Of a stretch of DNA of 64,000 nucleotides, positions 48,901 to 62,881 are shown piece by piece. The position numbers and the translations under genes were made by a program. The stretch comes from Hippophae tibetana (lineage: Eukaryota; Streptophyta; Magnoliopsida; Rosales; Elaeagnaceae). Each line of letters begins with the position of its first letter. Position 1 is the stretch's first letter. A model generated the notes under the pieces. That model did not search any database, had not been told where the DNA came from, and was given only the letters and a program-made list of their open reading frames with translations. The stretch spans positions 49,381,952-49,445,951 of the forward strand of contig CM072811.1 in assembly GCA_037013495.1 (NCBI GenBank), read 5' to 3'.

Positions 48901-49300
48901 TTTCCTCTCTAATGTGGTATTGGGTATGTGTTGGACACAAACCCGAAACGTATTTCACAACTTCTAATTTTGTTCAGTGTTTAATGCTCAGAGCAATACT
49001 ATACAAAGAACTATGATAAGCCCTGGTAAATCTTGTACAACCGTTCAGAACAGAAATTGAATTAAGTAAAAATGAATGTTGATTAACTGATATTGATGAT
49101 TTTATAGGTATATCAAAGAAGGTAGCACAGTCAGTGTGATGGGAGTTGTCCAGAGAAATGACAACGTGCTTATGGTTGTCCCTCCACCTGAACCGTTGAC
49201 AACTGGATGCCAGTGGGCACGATGCATTTTCCCTGCCAGCCTCGAGGGTATTGTTTTGAGATGTGAAGATGCATCAAAAAATGACGTGATACCTGTTTAG
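46000..49300 (+). CDS. SHOU4L: SHOU4-like membrane protein (At1g16860/At1g78880 family), 479 aa
   Basis: Four exons, 46000-46878, 48131-48286, 48538-48749 and 49108-49300, give 1440 bp, 479 residues plus TAG. All introns are GT-AG and the frame is continuous. The start ATG at 46000 matches the family's usual MGSRFPSHQLSNGLYVSGRP. Residues about 60-180 are low-complexity with about ten SGP motifs (for example KSGPI, NSGPL, ISSGPL). Two membrane segments lie near residues 215-236 and 240-260 (FWFVILIFVMGFIAGG, ILLIVVVILFSVVAGLF). A conserved cytosolic domain follows (VVTCGNVPLESSFRKVPRCV, DFYISDFQSGLRALVKTG, PASLEGIVLRCED). The Arabidopsis relatives SHOU4/SHOU4L were reported as negative regulators of cellulose synthase delivery to the plasma membrane; that is family knowledge. 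Length is close to At1g16860 (474 aa). Intron 1 carries a SINE-like segment. Confidence 0.93.
47275..47445 (-). mobile_element. probable tRNA-derived SINE in the first coding intron of the SHOU4-like gene
   Basis: On the minus strand a B-box-like CCAGTTTGAATCCC lies at 47391-47378. It is preceded by an A-box-like AGTGCAGTGGCTTGG at about 47432-47416. The AT-rich body follows towards lower coordinates. The match to the A box is weaker than in the copy at 21225. Confidence 0.4.
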
Positions 49301-52300
49301 TAGATCATGATCCGGGAACTTTACAAGGCATCGATCCTTTTGCTAAATATTTGGTTTTTCCAATGTTAAATATCTAATGAAGGTAGTTGTTGGCAGTGGC
49401 TTTTTACTGATAAGCAGTGATTATTCTGTTGGTTCAAGGTGATGTAATTTTATTTTTTTTAATTTGCCCTTTTGTTTTTTGCCTTGGTGTATAGCTCTTA
49501 GGAATTTCTTTGAATTATTTTTCCTAGGTTTGAAAACATTTGTAACGAGTGTGGCCTGATTTAGTGGAATATTATACTTGTTTGAAGAGACTACTGTACT
49601 GTGAAAGGAAGTGTTATATAATTATTGAGTTTTGTATTTGACATGAAACCATTTTGTAGAGTTCTTGTGTTTCTATGCCTGTCTAAATTACATTTACATG
49701 ACTTCGAAGAACATTGGTATTCAACATATAGCCGTGTTTGATCTGAGTTTTGAATCTCTGTAAATATATTATGATTTTGAAATGTCTTAGTGTTATTGTT
49801 AAATTGTGAGAACCAAGTGATGTATGCTGAGAAAAGTCTTTGCTCCCCATTGCTTTCTATTTGAGGTTTCATGAATCATGAGCAAAAGGACTGAGACGGT
49901 TGTCTTTGCGTCTTGTCTCAGCTGTCATTTTATTCTTATTCTTCTGCAATTTCATTTGAACGTTACTAGGTTGGAATTATGTTAGCGGATTAACATAATA
50001 TTTTGTTCAAATGAATCCGGTACAAATGATTTATTAAAGTTATCATAAATTTTGTTTACTTGTTAGAGCATTTGATGGAACAAATAATATATATATATAT
50101 ATATTTCACCTCTTAAAAGAAATTATCTTTTGTTGAATATGAAATATCACTAGTTCACTAGTTTATCTATACTATATATATATATATTCTAGGTCAATGT
50201 TCATGAATTTACGCTCTCACATCTACCAACTTAATTACAGACTCTGCTGATCTAGCCAGCTATCAAAAGGGTTTGAGTTATCTTATTTCGAAGTTCATTT
50301 TGTGGTATTCTCATATATACAAGAGAAATTATTTTTGTCTCTAAGTGGTTATTGTAATTGAGTAGTAGTGTGGTATGCATTATAGGTGGTTGGTTTTTTT
50401 TTTTTTCAAACAAACGAATACTTGATTTCTCATCATTAAATTTATATATTTATTATAATTTACTTTAGGGTAAATATCAAGAACACCTTCAAAGTTTGTT
50501 CAAATATCAAAGAAGTTATAAGTTGGAAAATAATATCAATAAACTACACTTTGACACTTTTTAATTAAAAAATAATTTGAAATAACAAATATGAAAATGC
50601 AGTATTCTTTTTTATATCAATATATATTTTGACACCTTTTTGTTTTTAGCTATGTTGGGTGAGTAAAAGAATAATTGTTATTATAAATTTCAACATTTTT
50701 ATTCATCTATTATTTCTTTGTATCATTTTAAATTATGTTTTATTTGTAATTTTTTTCTCAAGAAATCGTACAATTTTATTGGTACAATTTTATTTTCCTA
50801 TTTAGTTATTTGTAGACTTATGAATTATTTTATATTAAATCATATCTTAAAATAATTCATTTTTACGAAGCAAACTATTTAAGACATCTTTTTTATTTGA
50901 GCAAAACTCGAGACTCTATTGATATTTACCCATTTACCCATTTACTTTATTTACATATATTGTATCTTAACATTAATATCTTTAATTTATATTAAAAAAT
51001 TAAGAAAGTTCCCTGAAATAAAATTAATATTTTGAAATCCAAGCTCTCTTAGTGCATATAAAGAAAATATATTATTGCACTAAAAAAATATTAGTGTAAA
51101 ATTACATAATCTATGAAAATAACAATACTCTTAATAAAATTACTACTAAAATTAATCATACTCTTACTTAGATATATATACAAACACATATATATATATA
51201 TATATATTTGACCCATAGTAATATATTTTTTATAATATTAAAAATTAAATTATTTTTAAAAAATAAAAATAATACTTTTAAAATTTATAATAATAAAAAT
51301 AACATTATTTTATATAAAATACCGTCTATTTAAATACAATTTAATTTAAACTATTATCATTTAAAACAATTGAGTGAAAACTTACATTAAAGAGTATAAA
51401 AGTCATTAATAAATTCAATTCTCGTTATAAAGTTTGATACCATAATATCTAAATAACGTGATCAACGTTATATCACAATTTTAAAATCAAATAATATAAT
51501 AAATTTAATGTTACAACACTATAATAAATAAGGATATAATAATACAAAATACAAACAATATATGAAAAAAGAGAAGAATATTGATATTAACTTATTTTTT
51601 ATTTTTACAGTGAATTCAATATAATGTAATAATATAATATGTTATAATTATAAAGTTTTCACTCATAAAATCTAAAAATGCTAGATAGAAGGCAACGTTA
51701 TTTTAAAATATAAAAAAAATTGTTTAAAGTTATTTTAACGGTGATTTAAATTTATATAGATATATAGATATAAATAATATACACATGGATGTGTTATTTA
51801 GAATAAAGGTTAGAAATACCGCTAATTGGTATATTATGTTTATTAAACATATGATTGGAGAACCATCTGTTTATTTCTTAATTAAACTTACGAAAACATT
51901 AAAAAGAAATTATATTAAATAATATTAATTTGTGTGCATAGAATCGAATATTGTGGGGATAAAACTTATTGTATTGATTTTAAAAAAAGAAACTCATTAT
52001 TTTTAAAATTTATAAATTCAAATCACACTAAAAATAATTTCACAAAAAAATCGCAATTTTGTATTTTTTATTTAATTCGAAGAGCCAAATTGTTTTAGAA
52101 AAGAAAATGACAAATTTATTTTTTAATTAAACTTTATGAAAAAACACACACACACACATATATAAAGTAAATAATTTTAGATGGGTTCGGTCAGCCATAC
52201 TAAAAATCAAACCAAGTTTACCAAACCAATCACCGACTCGGGAAATGCCAGGCGAAAAACAACGAAGAGAGAGGAGGAAAGAATAAACAGATTAGTCGTA

Positions 52301-52514
52301 TTAGCTCAGCTTCGATGCCTGATTATTGTTGCTTTACTCTTTATCAATTCAACTGATAAAGAAGAAAGAAAGAAAGAAAGACTTATATTAACATTAAAAT
52401 TCAAATTTTGGATTTTGCTCAATTTGTTCTAGCATTCTTGTTATTAGTTAAACTGTCAATTTTCCAATCAAAACCCTAATTCAAGATCGTTTTCTTGCTC
52501 GGATCCGATTAAGT
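49301..52514. other. 3' UTR of the SHOU4-like gene and AT-rich intergenic DNA
   Basis: Positions 49301 to about 49640 are likely 3' UTR. Transposon-like signals are absent. (TA)n runs occur at about 50087-50104, 50173-50188 and 51188-51208. A (CA)n at about 52145-52160 and a (GAAA)n at about 52359-52381 lie upstream of the next gene, the latter probably in its leader. Confidence 0.6.
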
Positions 52515-55500
52515 ATGGCTTCGGCGAAGACTGCTCGGTCGAAAAATACTCTGATCAAAGAGAACGGTGTGACGCCTGAAGATGGTCTTAGAGTCTTTAA
52601 GTCTGATAAATTCGAAGCTCATTCGTTCGTACAATCACGCTGTTCTCTAAATGAGAAGGTTGTTTTTGATTTTCTCCTTTTGTTTGATTTCTTTTATTTG
52701 TTTAGTTCATATATTTTAGATTTTAGGCTTTTATTTATGTAATAATTCGTTATTGTACTTGCCTTTAATTGTCAGGTATTGATTGAGAGTTCACTACCTT
52801 TGGTTTTTAATTTTTTTAATTTTTTTTACTGAGTTTCCTATTTTCCTATAAGCATATGATTGATATCGATTAAAGAAATGAAAAAGGCATTGTTCTATGG
52901 AAGGTTGGGGCCTTGACGCATAAATGCCTTGTTGGTTGTAATATTCGAATGCATTTCCAATGCCTAGAACCATTTTTTGAATTCTTTTATTATTTTAGAT
53001 ATGTTTTGTGCAACTCTTGAAACTATGAAGGATCAAACATCAAGTTTTTTATGTTTAGGGAGTACAAGTTTATTCCTAGTGTGTATTTGTTTCTGCTTAT
53101 AGGAAATAAAGCAGTTGCGTTCATATCTTCTGGATCTGAAGAAAGCTTCTGCTGAAGAAATGCGTAGAAGCGTCTATGCTAATTATGCTGCTTTTATACG
53201 GTAATATTTTCTCTATTGGTTGGTGAGCATTTATTCATGTGACTGTTTTTGATAGTCGTTATTGGTCAGGGGTACTTTTAGTTTTTAACTTACTTATTTT
53301 TCTTTACCACAGCACTTCCAAAGAAATATCTGATTTGGAGGGGGAGCTTTCCTCCATCAGAAACCTACTTTCTACTCAAGCTGCTTTGATTCGTGGTCTA
53401 GCTGAGGGAGTCCATATTGATTCCTTATCCAAATCTACACCTGAAGGTTTTACTGCTAATATATCGTCAATTGCTGAAGACAAAGAACTTTCAGACTTAG
53501 AGAAATGGTTCATTGAATTCCCCGACTTCTTGGATGTTTTATTAGCTGAGAGGAGAGTAGAAGAAGCTTTGTCTGCCCTTGATGAAGGTGAACGTGTAGC
53601 TTCTGAAGCAAAAGAACGGAATACATTAAATCCTGCTCAGCTTATGTCTCTGCAGAATACTATAACTGAGCATAGGCAGAAATTAGCTGATCAACTTGCT
53701 GAAGCTGCTTGTCAACCTTCTACACGAGGTAATGAACTTCGTGCAGCTATATCAGCTCTTAAGAGGCTTGGGGATGGCCCTCGTGCCCATAATTTGTTAC
53801 TAAATGCACATTTCCAGAGATATGAATACAATATGCAAAGCCTTCGCCCATCAAGTACCTCTTACGGAGGAGCATATACAGCTGCACTTTCACAGTTAGT
53901 TTTCTCTGCCATTGCTCAAGCTGCTAGTGATTCTTTTACTATATTTGGCAAGGAACCATCTTATACTTCCGAGCTTGTGATGTGGGCTACCAAGCAAACG
54001 GAGGCATTTGCTCATCTTGTTAAAAGGCATGCATTAGCTTCATCAGCAGCAGCTGGAGGCTTGAGAGCTGCTGCAGAGTGTGTTCAAATAGCGTTAGGTC
54101 ATTGTTTATTACTAGAAGCTTGTGGCTTGACACTCTGTCCCGTCGTCTTGAAACTCTTTAGGCCTAGTGTCAAACAAGCTCTAGAGGCAAATTTGAAACG
54201 AATTGAAGAGAGTACTGCAGCCCTGGCTGCTGCTGATGATTGGGTACTCACATACCCTCCAGCATCACGAACTGGTCGATCTTCAAGTGCATCTGCTGGT
54301 AATACAACAGCATTTCAACATAAACTTACAAGTAGTGCCCATCGTTTCAACTTGATGGTCCAGGTGAGCAACATTTGTCCTACGCAATAATTTAGTAAAT
54401 TGTAAATGATCTTGTATATGTCTTTTGAGTTGGGGACAATTCGTATCATGTTTTTTATTCTAAAATCAATGTGTTTTGCATCCTTAGAAGTATTGAGAGG
54501 TAATTTCTTTGAAGTTATCATTTGAGAGTTGTCTACTGTCTTCTTATTGATGTGTTATTTTGCATTTTTATTTTTTGGATTGTAGACAACAAGTAACTTA
54601 AAAAAATAGAAGTGTAAATTTCTTTTCTATAAATAGATATATTTTATTCGATAATTTTCATTGATTATTAGTCTTTTCAATGTTATTTGGTTAAAAACAA
54701 TACTTTGAACTGGTTTAATGGTTCTGTTTTGGATGCTGCCTGTATGAATATATATTTTTTATCTTGGCTATACCATCTGAACATAGTTTCCCATTAAATG
54801 ATGTTACTGCAATAAAATCTGTTTAAAAATTCTTATAAAAACGCAAATCATGTGTCTTTTAGTTCTTTATTAGATCATGCATGGTCTTTCCTTGTAAACA
54901 GCTATGTTTCCTTCATTAGAATGGTCGTGAGCACAAATTATGATGTACAATTCCTCACTCATTTTTTAGGTGTGATGGATCTATATACATGTTAAAATGT
55001 CAAAAAATTGCGCTTTGACCAGAATTGCAGTTGTATGGCCTTTCAAGTAGAAAAATTCCAGAATTTTCTAAGGCCTTACAAAAGTGTGATTTCTGTCAAA
55101 AATGATTTTTTTGGGTCTAACAGCCATCTATTTTGGCTCCTTAAGTTCTTTTCTTTGTTTTATATTCTGGCTGCACTTACAGGATTTTTTCGAGGATGTC
55201 GGGCCCTTGCTAAGCATGCAGTTGGGAGGTCAAACTCTGGAAGGTTTGTATCAAGTATTCAATTCATATATTAGTATGCTTATAAAAGCATTGCCTGGTT
55301 CAATGGAGGAAGAAGAAAATTTTGAAGGTTTTATAAATAAGATTGTCCGAATGGCTGAGACAGAAGCTCAGCAGATTGCATTACTGGCAAATGCATCATT
55401 ATTAGCAGATGAACTGCTTCCGCGTGCAGCCATGAAACTGTCTCCAGTGAATCAGGCTAGTCACAACGATAATTCTCGCAGAAGACCTTTGGATAGGCAG

Positions 55501-58340
55501 AACCGTCATCCTGAACAAAGAGAATGGAAGAGGCGGCTTCTGAGCTCAGTTGATAGATTAAAAGATACCTTTTGCCAACGGCATGCACTTTATCTTATAT
55601 TTACGGATGAAGGCAACAGCCATCTAGCAGCAGACATGTATATAAATATGGATGGAAATCCAGATGAGATTGAATGGTTCCCATCCCTTCTATTTCAGGT
55701 ACTAATAGAGATTGTTTTCCTCAAATTACTTTGGATTTCCTCTGATTGCTCTTTTGTTTTTTCATGACCCAGGAACTTTTCTTAAAATTGAATAGAATGG
55801 CTGCCATGGCAGCAAGTATGTTTGTAGGCAGGGAAAGATTTGCTACATTACTGTTGATGAGACTAACTGAAACTGTCATTTTATGGCTCTCTGAAGACCA
55901 AAGCTTTTGGGATGACATTGAGGATGGGCCAAGGCCTTTAGGTTCTCTTGGTTTACAGCAGGTATCCATTTCTTGTCACCTTATCTTCACGTTTTTAGGA
56001 TTGGATGTAGTGAGTAGTGTTAATGTCATTTAAAACATAAGGTTCTGACAATGTTATGAAGTGTAATGCCTTTCTATTTTTCCAAAGAGTGAAACCATTT
56101 TTATGTTTCGAAAGAAAGCTAAGTTATTAATGACCTATAAAGCCAATATGCACATGTTCTCTAGTCTAGTGTCTGTATTGGTCTTTTGCGAATTGCAGAA
56201 GCAAGCTGGGGGGTAACAGCCATGAACAGAAAAACCAAAAAAATAAAAAATAATTTGAATTTCATAAAGCAAGGTAAGAAGTGAGAATTGTATGGGATAC
56301 AAAAGGTATATAGAGGGGTAAAAATTAAATTTTGGTATTGTACTCCTTTGCCCCATATTGCAAAACTACCCTCAAAATACCACATATACTGTTTGATGGT
56401 GTTTTACAAAAAAATTAATGGAAAAAGAAAAGACATTTTAATTTAAAAAATGGTATAGTTGCAATACTGGTGCAAGGATTTGTGGTATTGTTGTAACAAG
56501 TTGAATTCTGATGGTGTTTTGTAGCACAGACAGAGTAAAATCATAAAAGAAAAGGTATATAGAAGGGTAAAAATTAATTTTTGGTATTGTCCTTTTCCCC
56601 TTGCAAAACTACCATCGAAATACCACATATACTGTTTGTGGTGCTTTAAAAAGGAAAAAGAAAAGACATTTTAATCAAAAAACAGTATATTTGTAATTGC
56701 AATACTGATGCTGAGGATTTGTGGTATTGTTGTAACAAGTTGAAGTTTGACGGTGTGTTTGTAGCACGGACAAAGCAAAATCATAAAAAATATATTTACC
56801 CTATCATAGATGAATATTTTTCTTTATCTTTGGGAGGAAAATCACCCTATGGGTCTTCGTATTGTGCCAAAGAGAGAATTAGATTCCACTTATGTATCAT
56901 AGATGAATATTTTTCTTTATCTTGGGGAGGAAAATCACCCTATGGGTCTTCGTATTGTGCCAAAGAGAGAATTAGATTCCACTTATGTCAGATGTTTGCT
57001 AAGGTCCCAATGTTCATACATTTTAAAAGAAACTATAAGGTCCCAATGTATATACTTTTTAAAAGAAACTAGATAGTATGAATGGTTTGAGTGATGATAT
57101 TTAGGGTTCTGCTGTTGTCTACATACTGAAAATGGAGTCAAAAATAGAATTTTGCAACAATGGTGAGAAAGGGAGGAAGACATTATAATGGCAATCAATG
57201 CGACTCCATTTGATTAAAACGTGTTTGGCACTAGATTATTCTGTTATACATTTAAGACTCCAGTTAAAAATGTCCTTGGTGTGGCCCTAAATGACCCTAT
57301 TCTCATAAGTTATAGGACTATAATAAACCCTTGACAATAAGTAGACTCTAATGACCTGTTTGGGAAAACAAAGGGAACTGAAAAACCTTTCACACTTCTT
57401 TAGGAGGGGTTGGGGATGGGACGTTCTTACTGTTTTAGGCTTTGAACACTTGGGGAGACTTCAGTGTAGCTGATATGCTATTATTGCTGCATCACGTTTC
57501 TCATGCATCTGATTTTTCTGCTTTTCTGGAATATTATTCTAAAATGAAAAAGTTAGGCTGTGAAACATTTAGGATTGAGACAGTACATATGAAAAGGCTG
57601 TATTGACACTAGTTATCAGAGTTGCTTCTGAAGACGCGGGCCTTGTACGCTTTCATTGACTTGTTCTTTCAACTTGCAGTTCTATTTGGATATGAAGTTT
57701 GTCATATGCTTCGCTTCTCAAGGACGTTATTTATCACGGAACTTACACCGTGTTGTTAATGAGATAATATCAAAAGCCATTGCAGCATTTGCAACAACAG
57801 GGATGGATCCCTACAGGTATGAATTCAAATTTTATTCAACGTCCTTCAGAATTATGCATCATAGAAACGTCAATGTGCATGGTTCATGCATGCATGTTAC
57901 CAGATGCACACGCATGCATGTGGTTTGCAGAAACTTTTCATTATTGCTATCATGTAGTAACCAGAAGGCATGGCCTGTAGTTCGAGAGGAAGTTAACTCA
58001 TTCAAAATCACCTTGCATGAATTTTTTTTGCCCCTTTAAAAATTAAATTAATAGTCCAACTCGGCTAACATATGTTTTCAATTTCGAACTGTTTCGAGTA
58101 GCAACATATGGCATACATTTGTTCCAATTACTCTTGTGTCATCATAACATTTGGGTTTGTTCTAATTCTGCGCCTAGTGTGCTACCTGAAGATGATTGGT
58201 TCAACGATGTTTGCCAAGATGCAATCGATAGATTGAGTGGAAAACCAAAAGGCATTAATGGAGATCGTGATCTTAACAGCCCAACTGCATCTGTTTCGGC
58301 ACAATCAATTTCATCTGTTAAATCACATGGGAGCTCATGA
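52515..58340 (+). CDS. EXO84B: exocyst complex component EXO84B, 765 aa
   Basis: Seven exons: 52515-52658, 53103-53200, 53313-54363, 55183-55698, 55773-55961, 57680-57816 and 58178-58340. The total of 2298 bp is 765 codons plus TGA, with GT-AG introns and continuous frame throughout. EXO84 is a subunit of the octameric exocyst that tethers secretory vesicles to the plasma membrane. The N-terminal coiled coil (ASAEEMRRSVYANYAAFIRT, SKEISDLEGELSSIRNLLST) and the helical C-terminal part (QREWKRRLLSSVDRLKD, MKFVICFASQGRYLSRNLHR, LPEDDWFND) follow Arabidopsis EXO84B (about 752 aa) closely, including the Ser-rich tail (SPTASVSAQSISSVKSHG). Exon 3 alone encodes 350 residues. Intron 5 (55962-57679) is enlarged by three sets of tandem duplications. 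No damage to the frame was seen. Confidence 0.95.
56301..56788. repeat. tandem duplication of about 249 bp in EXO84B intron 5
   Basis: Copies begin at 56301 and 56550 with AAAAGGTATATAGA and end with GTAGCACRGACARAGYAAAA. They share TTTTGGTATTGT and GATTTGTGGTATTGTTGTAA. Small differences include indels in A runs. Confidence 0.85.
56803..56988. repeat. 93 bp perfect-period tandem duplication in EXO84B intron 5
   Basis: Copies at 56803-56895 and 56896-56988 differ at about one site. The period is 31 codons, so an open frame runs through both (YFSLSLGGKSPYGSSYC / YFSLSWGGKSPYGSSYC). No splice signals or EXO84 similarity support coding use. It is a very recent duplication. Confidence 0.9.
57000..57070. 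repeat. short tandem duplication of about 37 bp in EXO84B intron 5
   Basis: AAGGTCCCAATGTTCATACA and AAGGTCCCAATGTATATACT start two adjacent copies, each ending TTTTAAAAGAAACT. Confidence 0.8.
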
Positions 58341-61300
58341 GGCAGGGTAGTTTTCAGATTGCTTGTTAAGCCACTAAAAGAAACTACCATGGATCTACGA
58401 CTACTAGCATATCCTTGTATTCAATACAAGAGGTTTCCTCGTATCTTTTTCCCCCATCTGTTGTTTGTTCCTACATGTTATAGTTCACGACCCAGAGTTG
58501 AATTTGTAACTATGAAGTCTAGGATTCATTTCCGTAAGAGTTACTGTGTATATGTTGATTATAATTATTTTTCGGTGAAATCTATATTCGTATAATTCTT
58601 TAAAACAAGCGTGGATGGAATTGCGCCATGGCCTTTAGTGTTTTCAATTAAAACAGGTTTTGGAATTATTTTAGTCTTTGAGACTTTCACTGCAGGAACA
58701 AGTATGTCTTGCATATGAATTTGGAAAGGGGAAAAGGGAAACTCTTTGATTTTTATATAAATTAATTATTTTCATAGTTTTACTTTTAATTCTTCAAAAA
58801 AAAAAAAGGTTTTTTTTTTTTTGCAAAGGAAAAAAAGTGCACAGTGTATGGGTGTAAAACCCTTCAGTTTTTTTTTTAACGAATGATTACAACTGACACA
58901 TTAACTAACGTATACGGATGCAATCGTGAAGTTTGATTTCATACCCAATTAGTGCCACACAAGGAGAGAATACAATCGGTTGTTCACCGTCAATTCTTAA
59001 AAGATTTTTTCCGATGGGAATACTCTCATCGATGATAAAAAGATGTTTTTAAATACAAGCATAAATCATAAATACAACATGAAAAAGTTTGGACTTAAAT
59101 AAGTAGTAAAATAAATGTAAGTTGAGAAAGCAGGATGAAATCCAAACAAGTGACAACGACTTGAGTTGCAGGTAATCTAATTCGTCACTTTATTAGCACA
59201 TTGTTTAACATGTACATTTACGTTTAAAAAATCAGACTTCTTAAATTAAGAACGAAGGTGGACAATTTTCATTTTTCATGACATTGGAATTTCATCGCAG
59301 GTTAAAAAATCACTAGTTGCTTAATTAAAAAATCACTAGCTACAAGACATCGTTCATAAAAAAACAATTTACATGTATGAAAAATTACAATTGAATATAA
59401 TAGTGAGTGTTTTCATTCTCAATTTCTATAACTTCTAGATTTTTAGCTGAATTTTAACTAGTTTAGCTTGAGATGCAAAAATAATTGGCTTTAGTTGTAT
59501 GACCAAGTCTTTGTACATCAAGTAAGTTACCAAGGTTTTTACTCAGCACACCACCCTTACCCTTGGATTTTGGTATAATTTTTTAAAATAATAATTTATA
59601 ACACTCTTAAAACGGTATTTAATATATAATGATATAATTAATATTTTTTAATAATAAAAATATATATTTTTATTGTTACAAAATAAATTTTTTTTTTCCA
59701 AAAAAAATTGAACAATTCAACTTTTAGACTTAAATATTCAAGAAGATCCCAAGTATACCTTTTAAAACTTTTAGTACTTATATGTATCTTTTTTTTCAAA
59801 ATAAAGTATTAACGGATGCTTTTTCCACTCATTTTCTAAGAATTTTTTATCCATCCCAATTACATTTGAAACACATGAATTCTATACTTGATCTAGGCAA
59901 GCTTTTTGTTGAGAGTGAATACTAAAATCAACTTAAAATTCAAACTGCTGTTAAAACAACAGTTGAAGCTATAAAAGGATCTAAAGATCTCTTAACACAC
60001 ACACACATAGGCGAGGTAAGATTAATACCCACCAACACCCATACACGTACGCTTTCTGCTAGATTAAAGGGCATTTCAATTTTATTTTTTCTTTTAGAAT
60101 GAGAACCAAGATCAGCCGAAATCTTCTTAACCTATTGTTAAAACATCAGTTGAAGTTAAGGGACTTAAAGCTCTCGTAACACACACATAGGAGATGTGTG
60201 ACTAATACCCACCAACACTTGAACACGCACGCTCTATTATGCTAGCTTTCTTGTCATGTTTTTTAGTATAATAATACTTGGATGACACATAATTAAGAAT
60301 GATATCATATAGAGCAAAAGGTTAATTTAACATTTTTATCATTAGTCAAATTTTTCGTTCGATTTTTTTTAATTTAATTTATTTATTTAACTGAAAACTA
60401 GTAAATATAGGAACAATTTTTTGCAAAACTTGATACCGTTTATTCAAACATCTTTGCATACTTTGGCCAATTTAAACCCATAAGTTATTTTTTTTTTTTT
60501 AATAAAATTTTAATTCAACCAATTTCTTTCGATCTTTGACAAATGCATTTCGAACCAGTTCAAATTTTGATAAGCCTATGATTTAAATTGATGAAGTCAA
60601 AAGATACTTGTCGATCGAATTAAAAGCCGAATTGATAAAAAGTAAATAGATGCATAATTAAATTGGTACTTTAGTCTACAGTAATTAAATTTCTTTAGCA
60701 CCTTTCCTTTTCTACTTTTTACGAAATTAACATTTAGCTTTTGAAAACGGAGAAGTGTCACTTCCAAAGCATTTCATAAATTTATATGCAAATAAAAATA
60801 GACATGCTTCCAAAATTGCTTAAATTTAACCTATTTATTATTTTTATAGCAACATTTTTGTTATAAAAAGAGCGATCACATATTAAATTTTAAATTTTAT
60901 TTTATTATTTTATTAATTTTATATTTATTATTGTCTATCATTAAAAATAATATCTCAATATTAATTAAAAATAATTAATTAATAATTTACGCTTATGTTA
61001 TCATTTTTTTAAAACAAAAGGTTAAACTTATAAAAAAAAATAACAAGAGATTAAACTACTTGCCATGGCTGCCGACTGCATCCAACAAATGCTAATTTTT
61101 TTTCTTCCATAACATAATAAAGTTAAATGATAATTTTGTTTTAAAAAATATATATATCATAATCCCAATAAATTTAATAATTTCTCATTAAATATAATTA
61201 TAAAAATCCTACAGTACTTACCGATAATACTATATATATAAATTTTAATTAGTAGTAAGAAAATATATATGCTATCAAATTATTATTTTTTTCTAATTAT

Positions 61301-62881
61301 ATGCTACCAAAAATTACACGCCAAATGATCTTGCTCTTGGAGTTGACATAATATGTCACAATACAAATCAGTCGACATGTAGTGATTTAATTAGAGGGGT
61401 AGAAGAAGAGTTCATTTGGTGGAGCCAAAAAATATGAGGGGGCCAGTAACTTGTCATAGCACCTTAGAAATCTACGGTTGATAATAACAGCCCAAGAATT
61501 ATTAAGTTGATCCTGACATCATCGAAAAGCAACAATGTGATTTCCCTGAGGCAACACAAGCTCACATATGGTTTCAACATGCTAATACGCTAGGAGTCGC
61601 CTGAGGAGTATGGCGAACTCCATTATTTAGCAACTACATGTTTCAATAATACAGTTTTACCCTAATTTACCTATCATGTTTGCAAATTGTACTGCAACTA
61701 ATAGAATTCAATGGACCCAGCAAAGAAAAGGATTAAACAGTACATTAAAGCTGAACCGCAATATATATGTTCATAAAGGTAAAATCTCATTAACGCAATA
61801 ATGGAGCTATTTTAAAGGAGAGTGGAAACAAAGTGAAAATCTCCTATTATCAAACTTGCCTGAAAAAGAAGACTTCATCAGCAATGTTTGTTCATAAAGG
61901 CAATCTCATTAAAACTTTTTTAATGCAAACCATGATATAATTGCTAAAATATAATCTAAACATTTTATAACTTTACACGCACTTCATCTACTTAATCTAC
62001 GGTCATGAATAAAACATAAAGAATTTCAACTAAATCTCTAAAGCAAATGATGATTACTTCAACTAATAAAACAATCAGCTAAAGCATAATGAACACCAGC
62101 CAGGACCATCTTTGCTTCCCCTATTTCTCTAACAAACAAGAAGTCACTACATAGATGAACAAAGTTATCTTTAATTTCATCGTTATCACATATTCCAGAC
62201 ACAAGGAACAATTTCTACTACATAGTAAAAAATAAAAATAAAAAAAAGGATAAGTGGGTACGGAGAGAAAGAATGTGCATCTTTCCCTTTATCTGTAATC
62301 GCCAAAATGATAGACAAAAGTAAGATTCCAGCATTAATATAACAAAGGCATATCTAAATATCTAAAGCTACCCATTAGTCTTACCCACCAGACAACCACT
62401 AATAATGTATTGAGAAACACAAAGATTCACATTTGATTCTTCCCAAAAATGCCCCAATCAACAATAAAATTTAACAAAATAAAATGAAGACAACCAGAAA
62501 CATTTTCAATAACCCTTCTTATGGGTAATCTCCTGGAATCATTCACCTAGCTTAACATTTTCAATGAATTCAAAAGTACAAACCGACAATCAATTTTCCA
62601 TTTCTGGTATTTTAAAAAAAATTATCGTTGCCAAATGACAGATACAATCAGATATCTATACCAAATGATTGATTGCGTTGTTTTGTATTAATCAAGCACT
62701 GGAAAGACAACGAGATAATATTCTCCCAATTTTGTTCAAAGGAACCAAACTACTAACTACTATCAAGAATTACACAAAAACATTACAATCATCGCTGAAA
62801 TTACCAAGGAAGAAAAATTGATGTCAAAAAGTAAAAGAGAGAAAGAGAGCACTAGCTAAGCTAATAAGCTGATGAAGAAAA
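58341..62881. other. 3' UTR of EXO84B, AT-rich intergenic DNA and downstream flank of the MAPKK gene
   Basis: The EXO84B 3' UTR probably extends to about 58700. A diverged direct repeat lies at about 59930-60245. A less AT-rich island at about 61330-61640 holds no coding frame. Positions from about 62000 to 62881 are likely the 3' UTR and flank of the minus-strand kinase gene. No gene was found in this stretch. Confidence 0.55.
59930..60245. repeat. diverged direct repeat of about 150 bp
   Basis: Two segments share GTTAAAACAWCAGTTGAAG, ACACACACATAGG and CTAATACCCACCAACAC (about 59948-60060 and 60137-60245). Both end with a CACGYACGCT phrase and GCTAG. The copies are clearly diverged. Confidence 0.7.

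Noticed and set aside
56719-57072. 117-codon open frame with internal repeat
   Set aside because: It lies inside EXO84B intron 5 and is created by a 93 bp tandem duplication. There are no splice signals and no similarity to exocyst proteins.
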